A stretch of DNA of 64,000 nucleotides from Hygrophila difformis (taxonomy: Eukaryota > Streptophyta > Magnoliopsida > Lamiales > Acanthaceae), in NCBI GenBank assembly GCA_030278955.1, contig JAOANR010000012.1:28513977-28577976 (forward strand), given 5' to 3'. The position numbers and the translations under genes were made by a program. The notes under the pieces are model-generated. The model ran no database searches. It was not told where the DNA came from and was given only the letters and a program-made list of their open reading frames with translations. Below, piece after piece: positions 36,201-46,663 of this stretch. Positions within the stretch are counted from its first letter, which is position 1; each line of letters begins with the position of its first letter.

Positions 36201-37784
36201 GTACGAAAATCCTCAAACACAGAACCAATCCACGTATTCGCAGGGTCTGGATTCTTATCAGCAAGGTAATAAAAGAAGCAAGCAGCGAAATGAACCACAA
36301 AAAACACAGCCTAAGAAGGAAAGCAAACAAGGAAGCTTTTTTAGACAATGTAACATACTTCCATAGTGGCAGATTCGAAAAGGCACTTACAAATATAAGT
36401 TTTGAAACTCGAACAAGAACATAGTTATAGCTGGTATTCTTCTCCCATCTGCATTTTTAGGACATTATAAGCACCAAATCATGACATCCTCAAAAAGTAC
36501 AAATGTCCGAACAATTGAACAAACCTTTTCTCATCAAGGCTGTTAGAAAAATGTACTTAGGGTTCAACCAAATGCAATTGACAAAATTGGCAATAAGCAG
36601 AGTGACTCAAGTCCATATAAACACATGAGGGGATATCCCAAGATATTCCAAGATCTAGACGACGTAAGACATTATAAGACATTCATCTCGTGAAAACAAC
36701 GAGATACCCAAATGAGTACTCATGGCTCTGACACTAGTTAGAAAATAGACCTAAGTTCCAACCCAACCCAAAACTAATAGCAAGAGTAACTCATGTACAT
36801 ATAAGAGGAGTGATATCCTAACATATAAGAATATTTAAGCTTGTCAGAAAGAAGATGGACCGTCCTATCACCCGCCTAGAGATAATATTCATGTCAATAT
36901 TCATGTCAGAAACAATGAAGACCGTACTCATTCTGATACGATGTTAGAATGTTAGAAAGAAGATGGGATAGGGCATCAACCTACAAATAAACCTAAAACC
37001 GTATAACGAAGCTGATGTGAAAGCTAAAACCCTATAACAAAGCTGATATGGGACATTCTAACAAAAGACTCGAAATTGGGGATTCAATTCTACTAGTACC
37101 TCTTGAACATTGCGCTGACTCTTCTGAGACGCCAGAGACGGAACATGCTAAAGTAGCCACACGCTTCAGGAGACCCACAAATCTTGAGCGCTAATTGGTA
37201 AGGAATTGTGGACACGACATCCAACACCAACCAAGTCCTCGCATACCTCCAAGCAATCTTCTTATGATCATCCACCATAAGAAAAGTCTCTTTATCAACG
37301 TACGCGACGAAGAACGTCAGGATGATGTCGACGAAGAAGAACCCATTAAGAACATTGTCGACGACCGACAGCGCCCCGCTCCTCCCCATACTAAACCCAA
37401 ATTCAAACGGCGACATCCAAGCCGTATAAAACACCAGCACATTCAGGATTGCCTGCCAAGCCCTAGAGAATTATAATTCAGAACCGACAATTATATATGT
37501 ATGTATCTGCATCGGACATAATTAGTTAGGATTGATTGATTGATTGGAGGAGGAAGAAATTGGAAGCCAGCACGAATGAACCTGTAATGGGTATTTGTTG
37601 GGGAGATAATGGAAGGGCGGAGCTTGATCCTGTGGGTGCTGTGGGCGCCGAGGGCGGGGAGAATGGAGGAGGAATGGGCGTGGCAGCTGGCGTCATCCCT
37701 GGATACGGCGTCGTTGTGGTAATACTCGCTCTTGAAATCGTCGGCCCCACATAAGGAGTCGTCGCTGATTCCCTTGACGGTCAT
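33230..37784 (-). CDS. AKT1-type Shaker K+ channel (ankyrin, KHA)
   Basis: This is a voltage-gated inward-rectifier-type K+ channel subunit. Exons (minus): 37784-37582, 37462-37100, 36448-36391, 36310-35993, 35894-35649, 35534-35436, 35211-35173, 35097-34912, 34821-34627, 34241-34166, 34086-33230. They total 2640 nt, 879 aa. The cytosolic N-terminus ends [12 protein letters not shown]1-S3 and S4 ([15 protein letters not shown], ~174-189) follow, then the pore [10 protein letters not shown] (GYGD ~267-270) and S6 with IGNMTNL. The C-linker and cyclic-nucleotide-binding domain (cNBD, ~375-500) come next, then five to six ankyrin repeats (~515-720) and a C-terminal KHA domain ending [12 protein letters not shown]. 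The filter Thr also occurs in KAT-type channels. The cNBD is divergent: the usual GDIIGEIGVL reads [10 protein letters not shown], preceded by a 39-bp mini-exon unlike the family. Closest to the AKT1/SPIK branch by eye. TRIM elements sit in two introns. Confidence 0.92.
34273..34555 (-). mobile_element. TRIM retroelement in the K+ channel gene
   Basis: On the minus strand: 5' LTR 34555-34465 (TGTTATAATGTCCC...TTTCTAACA, 91 bp), then a primer-binding site TGGTATCAAAGCC (34464-34452) that matches the 3' end of initiator tRNA-Met with one change from TGGTATCAGAGCC. A short spacer follows, then a purine tract GGAGGGAGGG, and a 3' LTR 34390-34273 with the same end words. The flanking 5-mers AATAG and AAGAG differ at one base. 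It has no coding content. It lies between the exons ending at 34627 and 34241. Confidence 0.75.
36541..37063 (-). mobile_element. tandem, degraded TRIM copies in the K+ channel gene
   Basis: Same family as 34273-34555. TGTTAGAAA-type ends occur at 36541, 36936-36965 and elsewhere. PBS-like GGCTCTGACACTAG (36724-36737) and TTCTGATACGATG (~36920) precede LTR-like blocks with ATATAAGAGG...GATATCC and ...GACATTCTAACA at 37063. At least two partial copies are fused through shared LTRs. They lie in the second intron, between exons ending at 37100 and 36448. Confidence 0.55.
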
Positions 37785-38058
37785 GTTTGTTTTTTTTTTT
37801 TTTTTTGAAGGATCGTCGAATGTGGTAAGAGAGTATTGAGAGGAGTATTAGTAGGAAGGATAATGGGGTTGGAATGAATCGAAGAAATTGTCCATTTCGA
37901 GGCATCTCAGACAATGGAGTGCTTGCTTTTCGGCTCCTAAATTGTTGCCACCGTACGCTTTTTTGTTTTCTTCTTTGAGTTGGCGTTGACAGTTGGAGTT
38001 GGCGTTTCCTCGTACGCCGGTTTGGTTTTTATTTTATTATTAATTATTATTAATAGTA
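37785..38058 (-). promoter_or_regulatory. 5' UTR and promoter of the K+ channel gene
   Basis: A poly-T run (poly-A on the coding strand) lies at 37787-37806 just upstream of the ATG. No clear TATA box could be chosen. Confidence 0.35.
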
Positions 38059-39974
38059 CTAGTATTTTTTGCCCGCGCGATTCGCACGGGCAAAGTATTT
38101 TTTTGAATATTTAAATAAGATCAATAATTTGTTTTCTCATTATATAGTGCATAACATTGCTCGTATATTTTTCTTAAAAGACGACTTATCAGGCATTGTG
38201 CAAGCTAAAATTTTTTTACTTTTATTGTAGAGATTGTTAAATGAATGCTTAGGAGATGGGTAAAATATAATCCTTGAATACGGGATAATTTTTTGTTACT
38301 TTTAGATAGTCTAGTTTCGGAAAATTTTTTGCTTGCAAACTCATTATGGTCTTCATGGGTAAAATCTTAAAATCCTCGATGAAATTTATATACTAAACCT
38401 AAGCATGGATTAAGAAAGTAGGGAAAACAATCATGAATCATGAAGACATCCAAAGTAGTATAGTGATAGGAACATTGATGTACAAAAGCCCAAGCCAAGA
38501 AGGTCAAGAAATTATTGCACTCAACAGGCTTTTGAAGCAATAGTGACTGAGTACTATCGGCAAACATCCATACATGTGCTATCGGGAAACATCCATATAT
38601 AAGATCACAATTATTTCCAAATTCAATGTGAGAAACCATTTCTGCAAACATAAAACAACACCAAATATCGCAGACCACCTTTAAGGAGAATTGCCAACAT
38701 TGCCCAGTGCCCACACAACCTAAATAATAGCAAAGTTAAAGGTATGTATAAAAAGATAAATGCATAGAATAGATATATATTGAAGAACATTTCAAAACTA
38801 ACCATAGCCAAATACAAACATAACACCGCACAATCCATACCTTTGCATGCACATATTGTGTTGATAATCTTAGGAGCTTATTAGTGTCTCTTCTTATAAT
38901 TGTAAAAAAGACTTTCTATCTTCACCCAAAAACAAAGCCCGCCCATTCAGTTAAATAATACTTGCAACGTGAAATCAAAAGAGATGCCTATAGAATCAAA
39001 AAAATTATAACAACAATCACAAAAATCATCAATAGATTTAAATACCTTCAAGCATATTGTAAATAGATGCCTAAAACTGGAAGAATATGTATACGTACCA
39101 CATAAGTCAAAGGGCAAAACATGTATATTCAATAATGCGAGGACTGCATATGCAAGCTATTATCAAATGTAAGCACACAAAGAAGCAGGATCAAGCACGA
39201 CATGAAATATCCCAGCACTACAATTGAACTTCAATCATCTCTTGGTTGCTTGATATTTCCAGTACCGACAAACACAAATCTCAACCCACGAAATCTAAAC
39301 TATAAATCATAATACCATCATCTAATGATGCAACAATAGTGTCCAACGCAGAAATTAAATCAACAGCAATGTCCAGAGGCGGACAGCATTTGGTAGAGCA
39401 GAACAACGGCGCTATTTCGTAATCGATAACGGCAGTGATTGGAAGGCTAATCGAGAAATAGGGTAGTGGCTGCAAGTTATGGTGAAGAATATCTGAGTAA
39501 TGGACTTAGGAAGAGGTTATCCTCTTCGTGGCAGTATTCTCCAATGGACTGTACATGAATAATGTTTCCAGAGGCTCACATGAAATAAGAAATTTAAGAA
39601 TCCTAACCTGAAAGACGGCGGCCGTAGCAGTCAGAGCGAGAAAAGCTTGAGGGGCGACACTCGATAGGATGGAGAAAAATCGGAGTGGCCCAGATAGGAA
39701 TTAGGATTATGCGATCAGAACTTGAATTTCAAATCTTTCCCAAGAACCAATCAAGGGAACGGACGGACAGAGATGAATAGTGACAAATCCGATGGCTAAG
39801 GTTTTTTTACATGAAGTGAATTTACATTTTAGACCCTTAGTTAGGGTTTTGTAAGGGTAACTTACATTTATACCCAGAATATAATATATTTTTATAAGGA
39901 AAATGAGCAAGAATGGAGAAGGGTATAACAGGTAGTCCAATAAAAAGTTCTTCCAAAATTTATTATAGTATAGA
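38059..39974 (-). mobile_element. 1.9-kb non-autonomous Helitron
   Basis: On the minus strand the 5' end is A|TCTATACTATAATAAATTTTGG (39974 downward). The 3' end has the hairpin GCCCGTGCG-AAT-CGCGCGGGC (38091-38071, one wobble), eight bases, then CTAG|T (38062-38059). No Rep/helicase is visible. A GC-richer block at about 39600-39690 ends on the minus strand in CTTTCAG|GTTAGG, which looks like a captured exon with its splice donor. Its source gene is not recognised. Confidence 0.8.
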
Positions 39975-40496
39975 TAGATTAATTTTAAAAAATTATTTCA
40001 GCCAAAAATTTTAAAAACTATTTATCCTTTATGCCAAGCATACATCACAAAAGGCATGTTTCACATCACAAAATGCATCTCTCCCATCACATTTTTTGAC
40101 ATCATACAATACATCTCTCCTTAGTCCTTTCACATAAAACACACAATTTTATTCATCACACAATATAACTTCCACATCACATACCATTTTAGTTTTTTTT
40201 TTTTTTTTTGGGAAAGATATCAACTGGTCTTACGCGATGGTTGTGCGTCACAGCAACTTAAGGTTTAACAAATTAAAGGTTTTACTAGCATAGTCGATCT
40301 GCCTGCCGACGTGGCCGAGATGCATTGCCAATTGCAGTTGCTGCTCCTGATTCAGGGTTGGAGCCCGCACATGCCCACCGTCGAGGGAAACAGAAGATGG
40401 GGCTGGACGATAGTGCGCCAAGCAAATAGTCTGGCCGTAGCGTGAAACAGGGGGTGTGTTGAGTCGTCACATTTATAATGCTCAAGTTTTATTATA
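39975..40496. other. intergenic DNA
   Basis: A poly-T run lies at 40193-40210. A GC-richer patch (40300-40440) has no homology I recognise. The last nine bases before 40497 are the TSD of the next element. Confidence 0.4.
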
Positions 40497-41755
40497 GAGA
40501 TAAATAATTTTTTAGGCCATCAATAGGCAGATAATTCACTTTTGGGCCACTAAAGATTGAATTATGAAATTAGGCCACCAATAGGCATTCGGGCCTAATT
40601 TACGGCCAATTTGACCAATACCACACTAAAACGGGCCGCGTGTAAACCACTCGTCACGCGATGGCTCAAATGTGGAAATTGTCTCCTTTTGGTGGCCTGT
40701 TTTACTTTTTTGTAATTTAAATAAATACTACTCCATTCGTTCCATTATTTTTGCCTCACTTTCCATTTTTCTCTGTTCCAGCGTTTTTGTCTCGTTTTCA
40801 TTATAGTAATAATAAATATTAATCACCAAATCTACCGCATCAAATACTAATATATCCTACATTAAATACTGTCTATGACCACATAAAATACCGTGCTCAA
40901 AATACCCCAACACGAAATAAATATTCATTAAAATAAAAATAAAATAAATATATATTGAAAATATAAAAAAAGACAAAATAATAAATAAAATTATTTGTAT
41001 TAATAATAATAATAACTTCAAGAACTAAATTATAGTATAACATAAAATAAAATTAAATAAATTAAATCTAAAAAATAAATTAATTTGAATGAATTCATTT
41101 ATATTAAAGGGGATGGAAACTTACCCTAGTGGTCAAGTCCCTCGACTCTCAACTTATAGGTTGGGGGTTCGATTCCCCACCCCGCCCTTATCCCTTCCTT
41201 TTTTCTGGCATGGGTTCCCACCACCCTTTATAGGTTGTTCGGCAAAAAAAAAAGGGTTCTCTACCCACCATTTATCATATTTATATTAAATGAAATATAA
41301 TAAAATAAGTAGTAAAAATTTAATAAAAAATAAATGGAAACAGATAAATAGGTGTTCTCTACCCTTCCAGGAAAGTGAAATAAAATTGAAGATCAGAAGA
41401 AATTTGGGTCTCCGATGGAAATGCACATATTGTGTGCCAAAATGAGCAGCTTTATTTTAGTAGTTAGTCTCGAGATCATGGTTGGATAATTGTCCGATAG
41501 AGTAATATTTATTTTAATTTTAACAAAAGTAAAAAAAAAATAAAAAAATAAAACAAAATAGACCACTAACAGGAGACAATTTCCGCTTTTAGGCTATCGC
41601 GTGATGCACACGCGGCCCATTGTGGCATTGACTTGGTCAATTTGGCCTATAAAACCGGCCCGAATGCCTATTGGTGGCCTAATTTCAAAATTTAATCTTT
41701 AGTGGCCCAAAAATGAATTACCTGCCTATTGATGGCCTAAAAAATTCTTTATCTC
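40497..41755. mobile_element. 1.26-kb non-autonomous MULE with ~200-bp TIRs
   Basis: TTTATTATA flanks both ends (40488-40496 and 41756-41764). The TIRs run inward from GAGATAAATAATTTTTTAGG for about 200 bp per side, including AGGCCACCAATAGGCATTCG and the GGGCCGCGTGTG/TAA word, with scattered differences. Long TIRs and a perfect 9-bp TSD identify a Mutator-type element. The AT-rich interior has no transposase but carries a SINE. Confidence 0.9.
41109..41278 (+). mobile_element. tRNA-derived SINE with perfect 12-bp TSD
   Basis: ATTTATATTAAA occurs at 41097-41108 and 41279-41290. Between them a Pol III promoter is readable: box A TACCCTAGTGGTCAAGT (~41122) and box B GGTTCGATTCC (~41166-41176), about 45 bp apart. 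A C/T-rich body, an A10 run and a short unique tail follow. It is inserted inside the MULE at 40497-41755. A diverged relative is at 28880-28990. Confidence 0.85.
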
Positions 41756-41764
41756 TTTATTATA

Positions 41765-43830
41765 ATTTATCATTGATTCATTATGTTCTACTGAGGCATT
41801 TATTTTTTTGGATGATGTTTTCATGTTTTAATGGTGTGGCCACCCACTTGGTACAATTATTCACGGTATTTTTGGATGTTGGTTAGATAGAATGGAAGCT
41901 GGAAATAAATTCACTACCAATTTTGCGTTAGTTCAGGTTTAGTTATTTTAAATTTTTGGAATGGTCATGGACATGCTCAAATTGTTATGCTTATACTTCG
42001 TCACAATGTTTTTTCTTTTACCTCCACTTTATATGAGCTTGACTAAATATATACCCGACATGTGCTATATGTCAAGTAATTATGTGTTGATTACAAATTG
42101 AACTCGTGATGGTTTTACATCATGCTCAAATTTTAAGGCTTATACTTCTTCATATTATTTTTTACCTCCACTGCATATGACCTCGCCTGAATATATATAC
42201 CCGATATGTGCTATATATGTAGTAATTGTGTGCTGATTATATGGGTTGATTTTTAGTAGTGAATTGTTACCTCCTAGGACACCACAAATTCATCATTTTA
42301 AAATAACAAAACAAAGCATTATAGCCCAACATATAATTATCTTTGTTTATAGTACAAAAGGTAAAACAAGTAGTAATAATTATACCATTTTTTGTTAATA
42401 GCACACAACATATAATATTGTATATTATCAATTTTGTAACTATTGAAAAAGACCTCAGTCATTATATAATTTTTAACAATTGCAACAATCATACAATAAT
42501 TTCCGCCGCTTCAACACATAGAATCTAGGACCTTGGACATGTTTACACACTATACCGTGAGAATCCATAATTGAGATATATTTTAGTTTGTCCTAGCAAC
42601 AATGATATATATGTCATAGATATATTGGTGTTATATATACATACATTCTGGTTATATATATATTTGTATGTGTGTGTGCTGTTTAGCTTATTCTAGCGTG
42701 TTGCTATAGATTATTTGGCGTGCTGGTAATCTGGAACTTCATATGCTCATTTAGAAAACGATACCATTCAATACTTAATACATAATAAATTAAGTTTAAT
42801 CATTTGCAAATGTCATAGATCACATATAAGGGCATGAAGATGTCATTGTTGTTTGCATCACCCGTAGCCCTCTAACACACAAATTTACACAGTAAATTCC
42901 AAACATATATTTAACTCGGTGCCCGCAAAAAGGGAGTGCAAGATTCACCTGTGAAGGATGTCGTCCGGCAGCACACACACACTAGTACATTGCGAACTCA
43001 GTCTTCTGGCAGATTATCATCACCTTCTATGGGATCTGTGTTCAAATCGAACATCTTTTGCGATGCTGGTGTCTAATATCACAAGTGCTTGTACGCTGGT
43101 ATAGACTTATCGGATTAATGGCTGCCGTCGGTGGAATTTGGGGTTTCTATAATTGCATTTACATCAAGATACGTCTTAACAATCATAAAGGGGAATTTCT
43201 CACTTTAATTGGAATGATGTTTTCATCCCTTAATTTTAGTGACAATTCTTGGTAAGTGGATTTAATTGTTGTAATACACTTCATCATATATATGGTATAT
43301 CCATAGCCCACCACTAATTAGCACATACTGGCTGCCCACTTATAAAATTCAGTAGGGGTTGAAAAAGATTCAGCCCCCTAACCTAATCTATCCCTGTTAG
43401 AACAGTACACTATTATAAATGAAGTTTTTTGCAAGTATAGAGATTGGGATAGAGTTACTATCCTGACTTCATAAAAATCAGGAAATCCAGAATGTTGTGT
43501 ACTTGGGAAAAATGCTGTCATCCATAATTAAATTAATAGTTGCCGTTTCTATGTGCTCCAATAAATAGGAATGTAAATATGTCAATCCTACAAATTTAGG
43601 CCTTGATTAATTGATTAATTCTGCACTACCAAAAACAGTTAGTGAACCAATTATAATGTGTATGTGCTTTCATTGTATGAGTAACGGCCGCAGGGAGGGT
43701 GAGGAAAATTTCATAACAACAAAAACGTCCCACGAAGGACTGCAAACAGAGAAGAAGATGCTAGATCTGAACATACTCCCCGAAGGAGATGACACCACGG
43801 AACTACATACCACATCGAGTATGACGTAAA
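41765..43830. other. AT-rich intergenic DNA with a local duplication
   Basis: A ~125-147-bp unit starting CATGCTCAAATT occurs at about 41970-42115 and 42120-42245 (shared ACCTCCACT, ATATGA, ACCCGA(C/T)ATGTGCTATAT, GTGTTGATTA). Another block at about 42940-43260 is more gene-like in composition but I do not recognise it. The frame at 43611-43826 ends in TAA two bases before the ATG at 43831. Confidence 0.4.
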
Positions 43831-43843
43831 ATGAGTGGGGAAC

Positions 43844-44354
43844 TGTTAACCAAGAATTTTTTTGATTGAATACTGTTGAAGATGATTACAAGATTCACTG
43901 AAGGGAATGACAAGAATTTAAATAAAGCTGTAAAGAAATGAAAAATTGCAGAATGGAAAAACACGAAAGAAAACTTGCAGAAAGGAAATGGCAGAAAGTA
44001 AAGATAATGAAAGTGCGATTCCTCTTGGGGGTGTGTGTGTCTGTCCTTGTCCCAATGTCACCTCTGGCATTTTATAGCGGATAGGTGAGGATGAGTGAGG
44101 ATGAGTGTTGAGTCTCCAGGCTTCAATATGGTGCGGATTCTCCTCCTCTAATGATGCCTCGCATTGAAGCTGCGCGATCTTCTCTGAGTAACCGTCCTCT
44201 TCTTGATCCTTCTCCCCTTGTTTTATCCGGATGAATTTCAAACTGGGCCGGGTCTCTCGAAAATGATTTGGGCTAAGCTTAATGGGCCTCTGGATTGGAC
44301 CTCTTGAAAATGAATTGGGCTAAATTTAATGGGCCTAAAATATTGGGGTTAACA
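43844..44354 (-). repeat. 3' LTR of the TR-GAG-like element
   Basis: 511 bp, TG...CA ends. It differs from the 5' LTR at three positions by eye (CACGAAAG/CATGAAAG, GTCACC/GTCGCC, GGATTGG/GGACTGG). Confidence 0.95.
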
Positions 44355-44368
44355 GATGCCCCCCTCGC
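44355..44368 (-). other. polypurine tract
   Basis: The minus strand reads GCGAGGGGGGCATC immediately 5' of the 3' LTR. This is the expected position and composition for second-strand priming. Confidence 0.7.
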
Positions 44369-44414
44369 GCTATTTGTCTGATTAACATTTTAAGACAAAT
44401 CTGCGCGTTTTGTA

Positions 44415-46640
44415 TTATAAGCCTGGCCCATTAGGCCCACCGCCGTCTAGACCAGTGTCATTGCCAAGTCCGCCATCTGCTTTGAAGAGAAACGCTGTCG
44501 TCGTTCGGAAAGGATCGTCGCGAGTCGCCATCGCCGATCGTCGCCAGCCACCAGCCTCGCTTGCCAACGCAACTCTCCAGCCGCCAGCCCTGCTAGCGCT
44601 GCCAACTCACCAGCCGCCAGCATCGGTCGCCGCCAGCTGACCTCGAGCGCCGCCAGCGTCTCACGAGCCGCCAAGTCCGGCCGCTGCCAGGCCATCCGCC
44701 GCCAGCCTTGCTGCGCTGCCACCCCGGGGAGCCGCCAGTGTCCTGCAGCCGCCAGCTTCAAGTCTGCCGCCACCGCTCAGCTCCCGCCGCCAGCGTCTCC
44801 TCCGCCAGGCTTCGCCTTGGCCGCCAGTCACCTGTGCCGCCAGGCTGGTTGAGCCGCCAGCCTTCTCCACTGGCCGCCAGCCTCTCGAGCCACTAGCCGC
44901 CAGGACACGCTCTGCCAAGCGTCTCTTCAGTCGCGAGCTGTATAGCGCCGCCAACCTCTCGTGTGCCGCCAACAGTTTCCGCCGGGGCCGCCACTCGTGT
45001 CCATGGATCAGGTTAGTTTGCCTTACCTTGTTTTATTGATGTTGTTGGCCCAGACTTATGAATTGGATAGAGTATGATTCGAGGTTGAAATTGGAGATTG
45101 GCAGTAGATGTTACATGAACTTTGAATTGTATGCTGGTCTTGTTGCATCGCTTGATACTTAGAATAGTATGTTGGGCATCATGTTTTCTCGCCACTAGCT
45201 AGCCGTGTTATTTTGAACTGTGGAATCGCATGTTGGAGTTGTTTATGTTCTTGCACTGTATCCAATATCCTGAATGTATACATCACTCGCTGTAGATGTT
45301 AAGTGAAGTGGAAATATATACTGATCTTGAAATTGCATCCAACAACGCCATGATTGTTTGATGACGCACATGAGCTAATTCACCCAAGTTTGATTCTCTT
45401 ATTGAGCATGCTTCAATCGCCTTGCATAGGATTTTAGGACATCATGCCATGCTAGCTGCTTGTCTTTTATTTGATGATTGATCGATTGAGTATCTCTCAA
45501 ACACATTGCATTTCAACATAGAATTTAGCCGACGAGACGCCAGCCGCCAGCCCTAGGCCGCCGCCAGCTGCTCCGGCCGCCAGTGTGCGGGCCGCCAGCT
45601 CCAGGCCAATTTCGGCCGCCAGCCCGAGCTCCGGGCCGCCAGCGCCAGCCGTCAGCCCTAGGCCGCCAGCTCCAGGCCAATTTCGGGCGCCAGCTCGAGC
45701 TCCGGGCCGCCAGCTGCCGCCAGCTTCTGCCCCTCGGGCCGCCAGCTCCCGGCCGCCACCAGCCTCTTCTCCGGGCCGCCAGCCTTGAAGCAAGGAGCGC
45801 CGCCAGCTTTCGCTTGCCGAGGACGCCGCCAGCTCGGAGTTCTCGAGTGCCGCCAGCCTAAACCTGCCGTCGCTAAGCATCGACCCGCCAGCCTCGGACT
45901 TTGGCCGCCAACCGTTGCTTGCCGCCAGCATCGCCCGGCCGCCAGCATCACCCTAGCCGCCCGCCATCCAGCTTGCCGCCAGCTCTTGCGCCGCCAAGCA
46001 TGGGCCGCCAGCATCTCTCTTCGGCCGCCAGCTTTGATCACTTGGCCCGCCAGCATCACCTTGGCCGCCAGCCATCCAGCTTGCCGCCAGCCATCCAGCT
46101 TGCCGCCAGCCATCCAGCTTGCCACCAGCTCTTGCGCCGCCTAGCACGGGCCGCCAGCATCTCTCTTCGGCCGCCAGCTTTATCACTTGGGCCGCCAGCA
46201 TCACCTTGGCCGCCAGCCATCCAGCTTGCCGCCAGCTCTTGCGCCGCCAAGCACGGGCCGCCAGCATCTTGGGCCGCCAGCTTTGATCACTTGGGCCGCC
46301 AGCATCACCTTGGCCGCCAGCCATCCAGCTTGCCGCCAGCTCTTGCGCCGCAAAGCACGGGCCGCCAGCTTCTGCCACAGGCCGCCAACTCTAGGCCCAG
46401 CCTCATCTCCGGCCGCCAGCTCCGGCTCCAGGCCGTCATCTGTTCGGGACGCCACCCCGGGCCGCCAGCCGCCACGCTCCGAGCTTCGAGTCCTCAGCCG
46501 CCAATCACCTTCACTCCGGGTCGTCGCCGCTCATCTCTCAGCCACCAACCCGGAGCAGCCTCCGTTCACCCTCAGTCGTCCGTGCCCTGCCTCGGCCTCC
46601 ATCATCATGACGCTGCTACTCAGCCATCAACTACTCAGCC
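44415..46640. repeat. GC-rich GCCGCCAGC array in two blocks
   Basis: Blocks at about 44415-45000 and 45535-46640 are packed with GCCGCCAGC and near variants at irregular spacing. A higher-order unit of ~105 bp (starting CTTGCGCCGCCAAGCA) repeats about four times from ~45985 to ~46375, and CCATCCAGCTTGCCGCCAG repeats in short tandem. The blocks are separated by ordinary AT-rich DNA (45010-45525) that looks like an intron on the plus strand (CAG|GTTAGT ... CAACATAG). Because the array lacks most stop codons, long alanine/proline/glycine/tryptophan-rich frames exist on both strands. I treat these as by-products. Confidence 0.85.
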
Positions 46641-46663
46641 TCCAAGGCCGCTGTTGATAGCAA

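Noticed and set aside
40285..40500. A 216-bp mini-Helitron (CTAG at 40285, TCTCTATAATAAAAC on the minus strand at 40500)
   Set aside because: The terminal TCTC belongs to the MULE that starts at 40497. With the MULE removed the sequence no longer starts TC, and the proposed 3' hairpin has only a 4-bp stem.
41109..41190. A functional tRNA gene
   Set aside because: A and B boxes are present but the acceptor and anticodon stems do not pair, and the segment is the head of a SINE with 12-bp target duplications.
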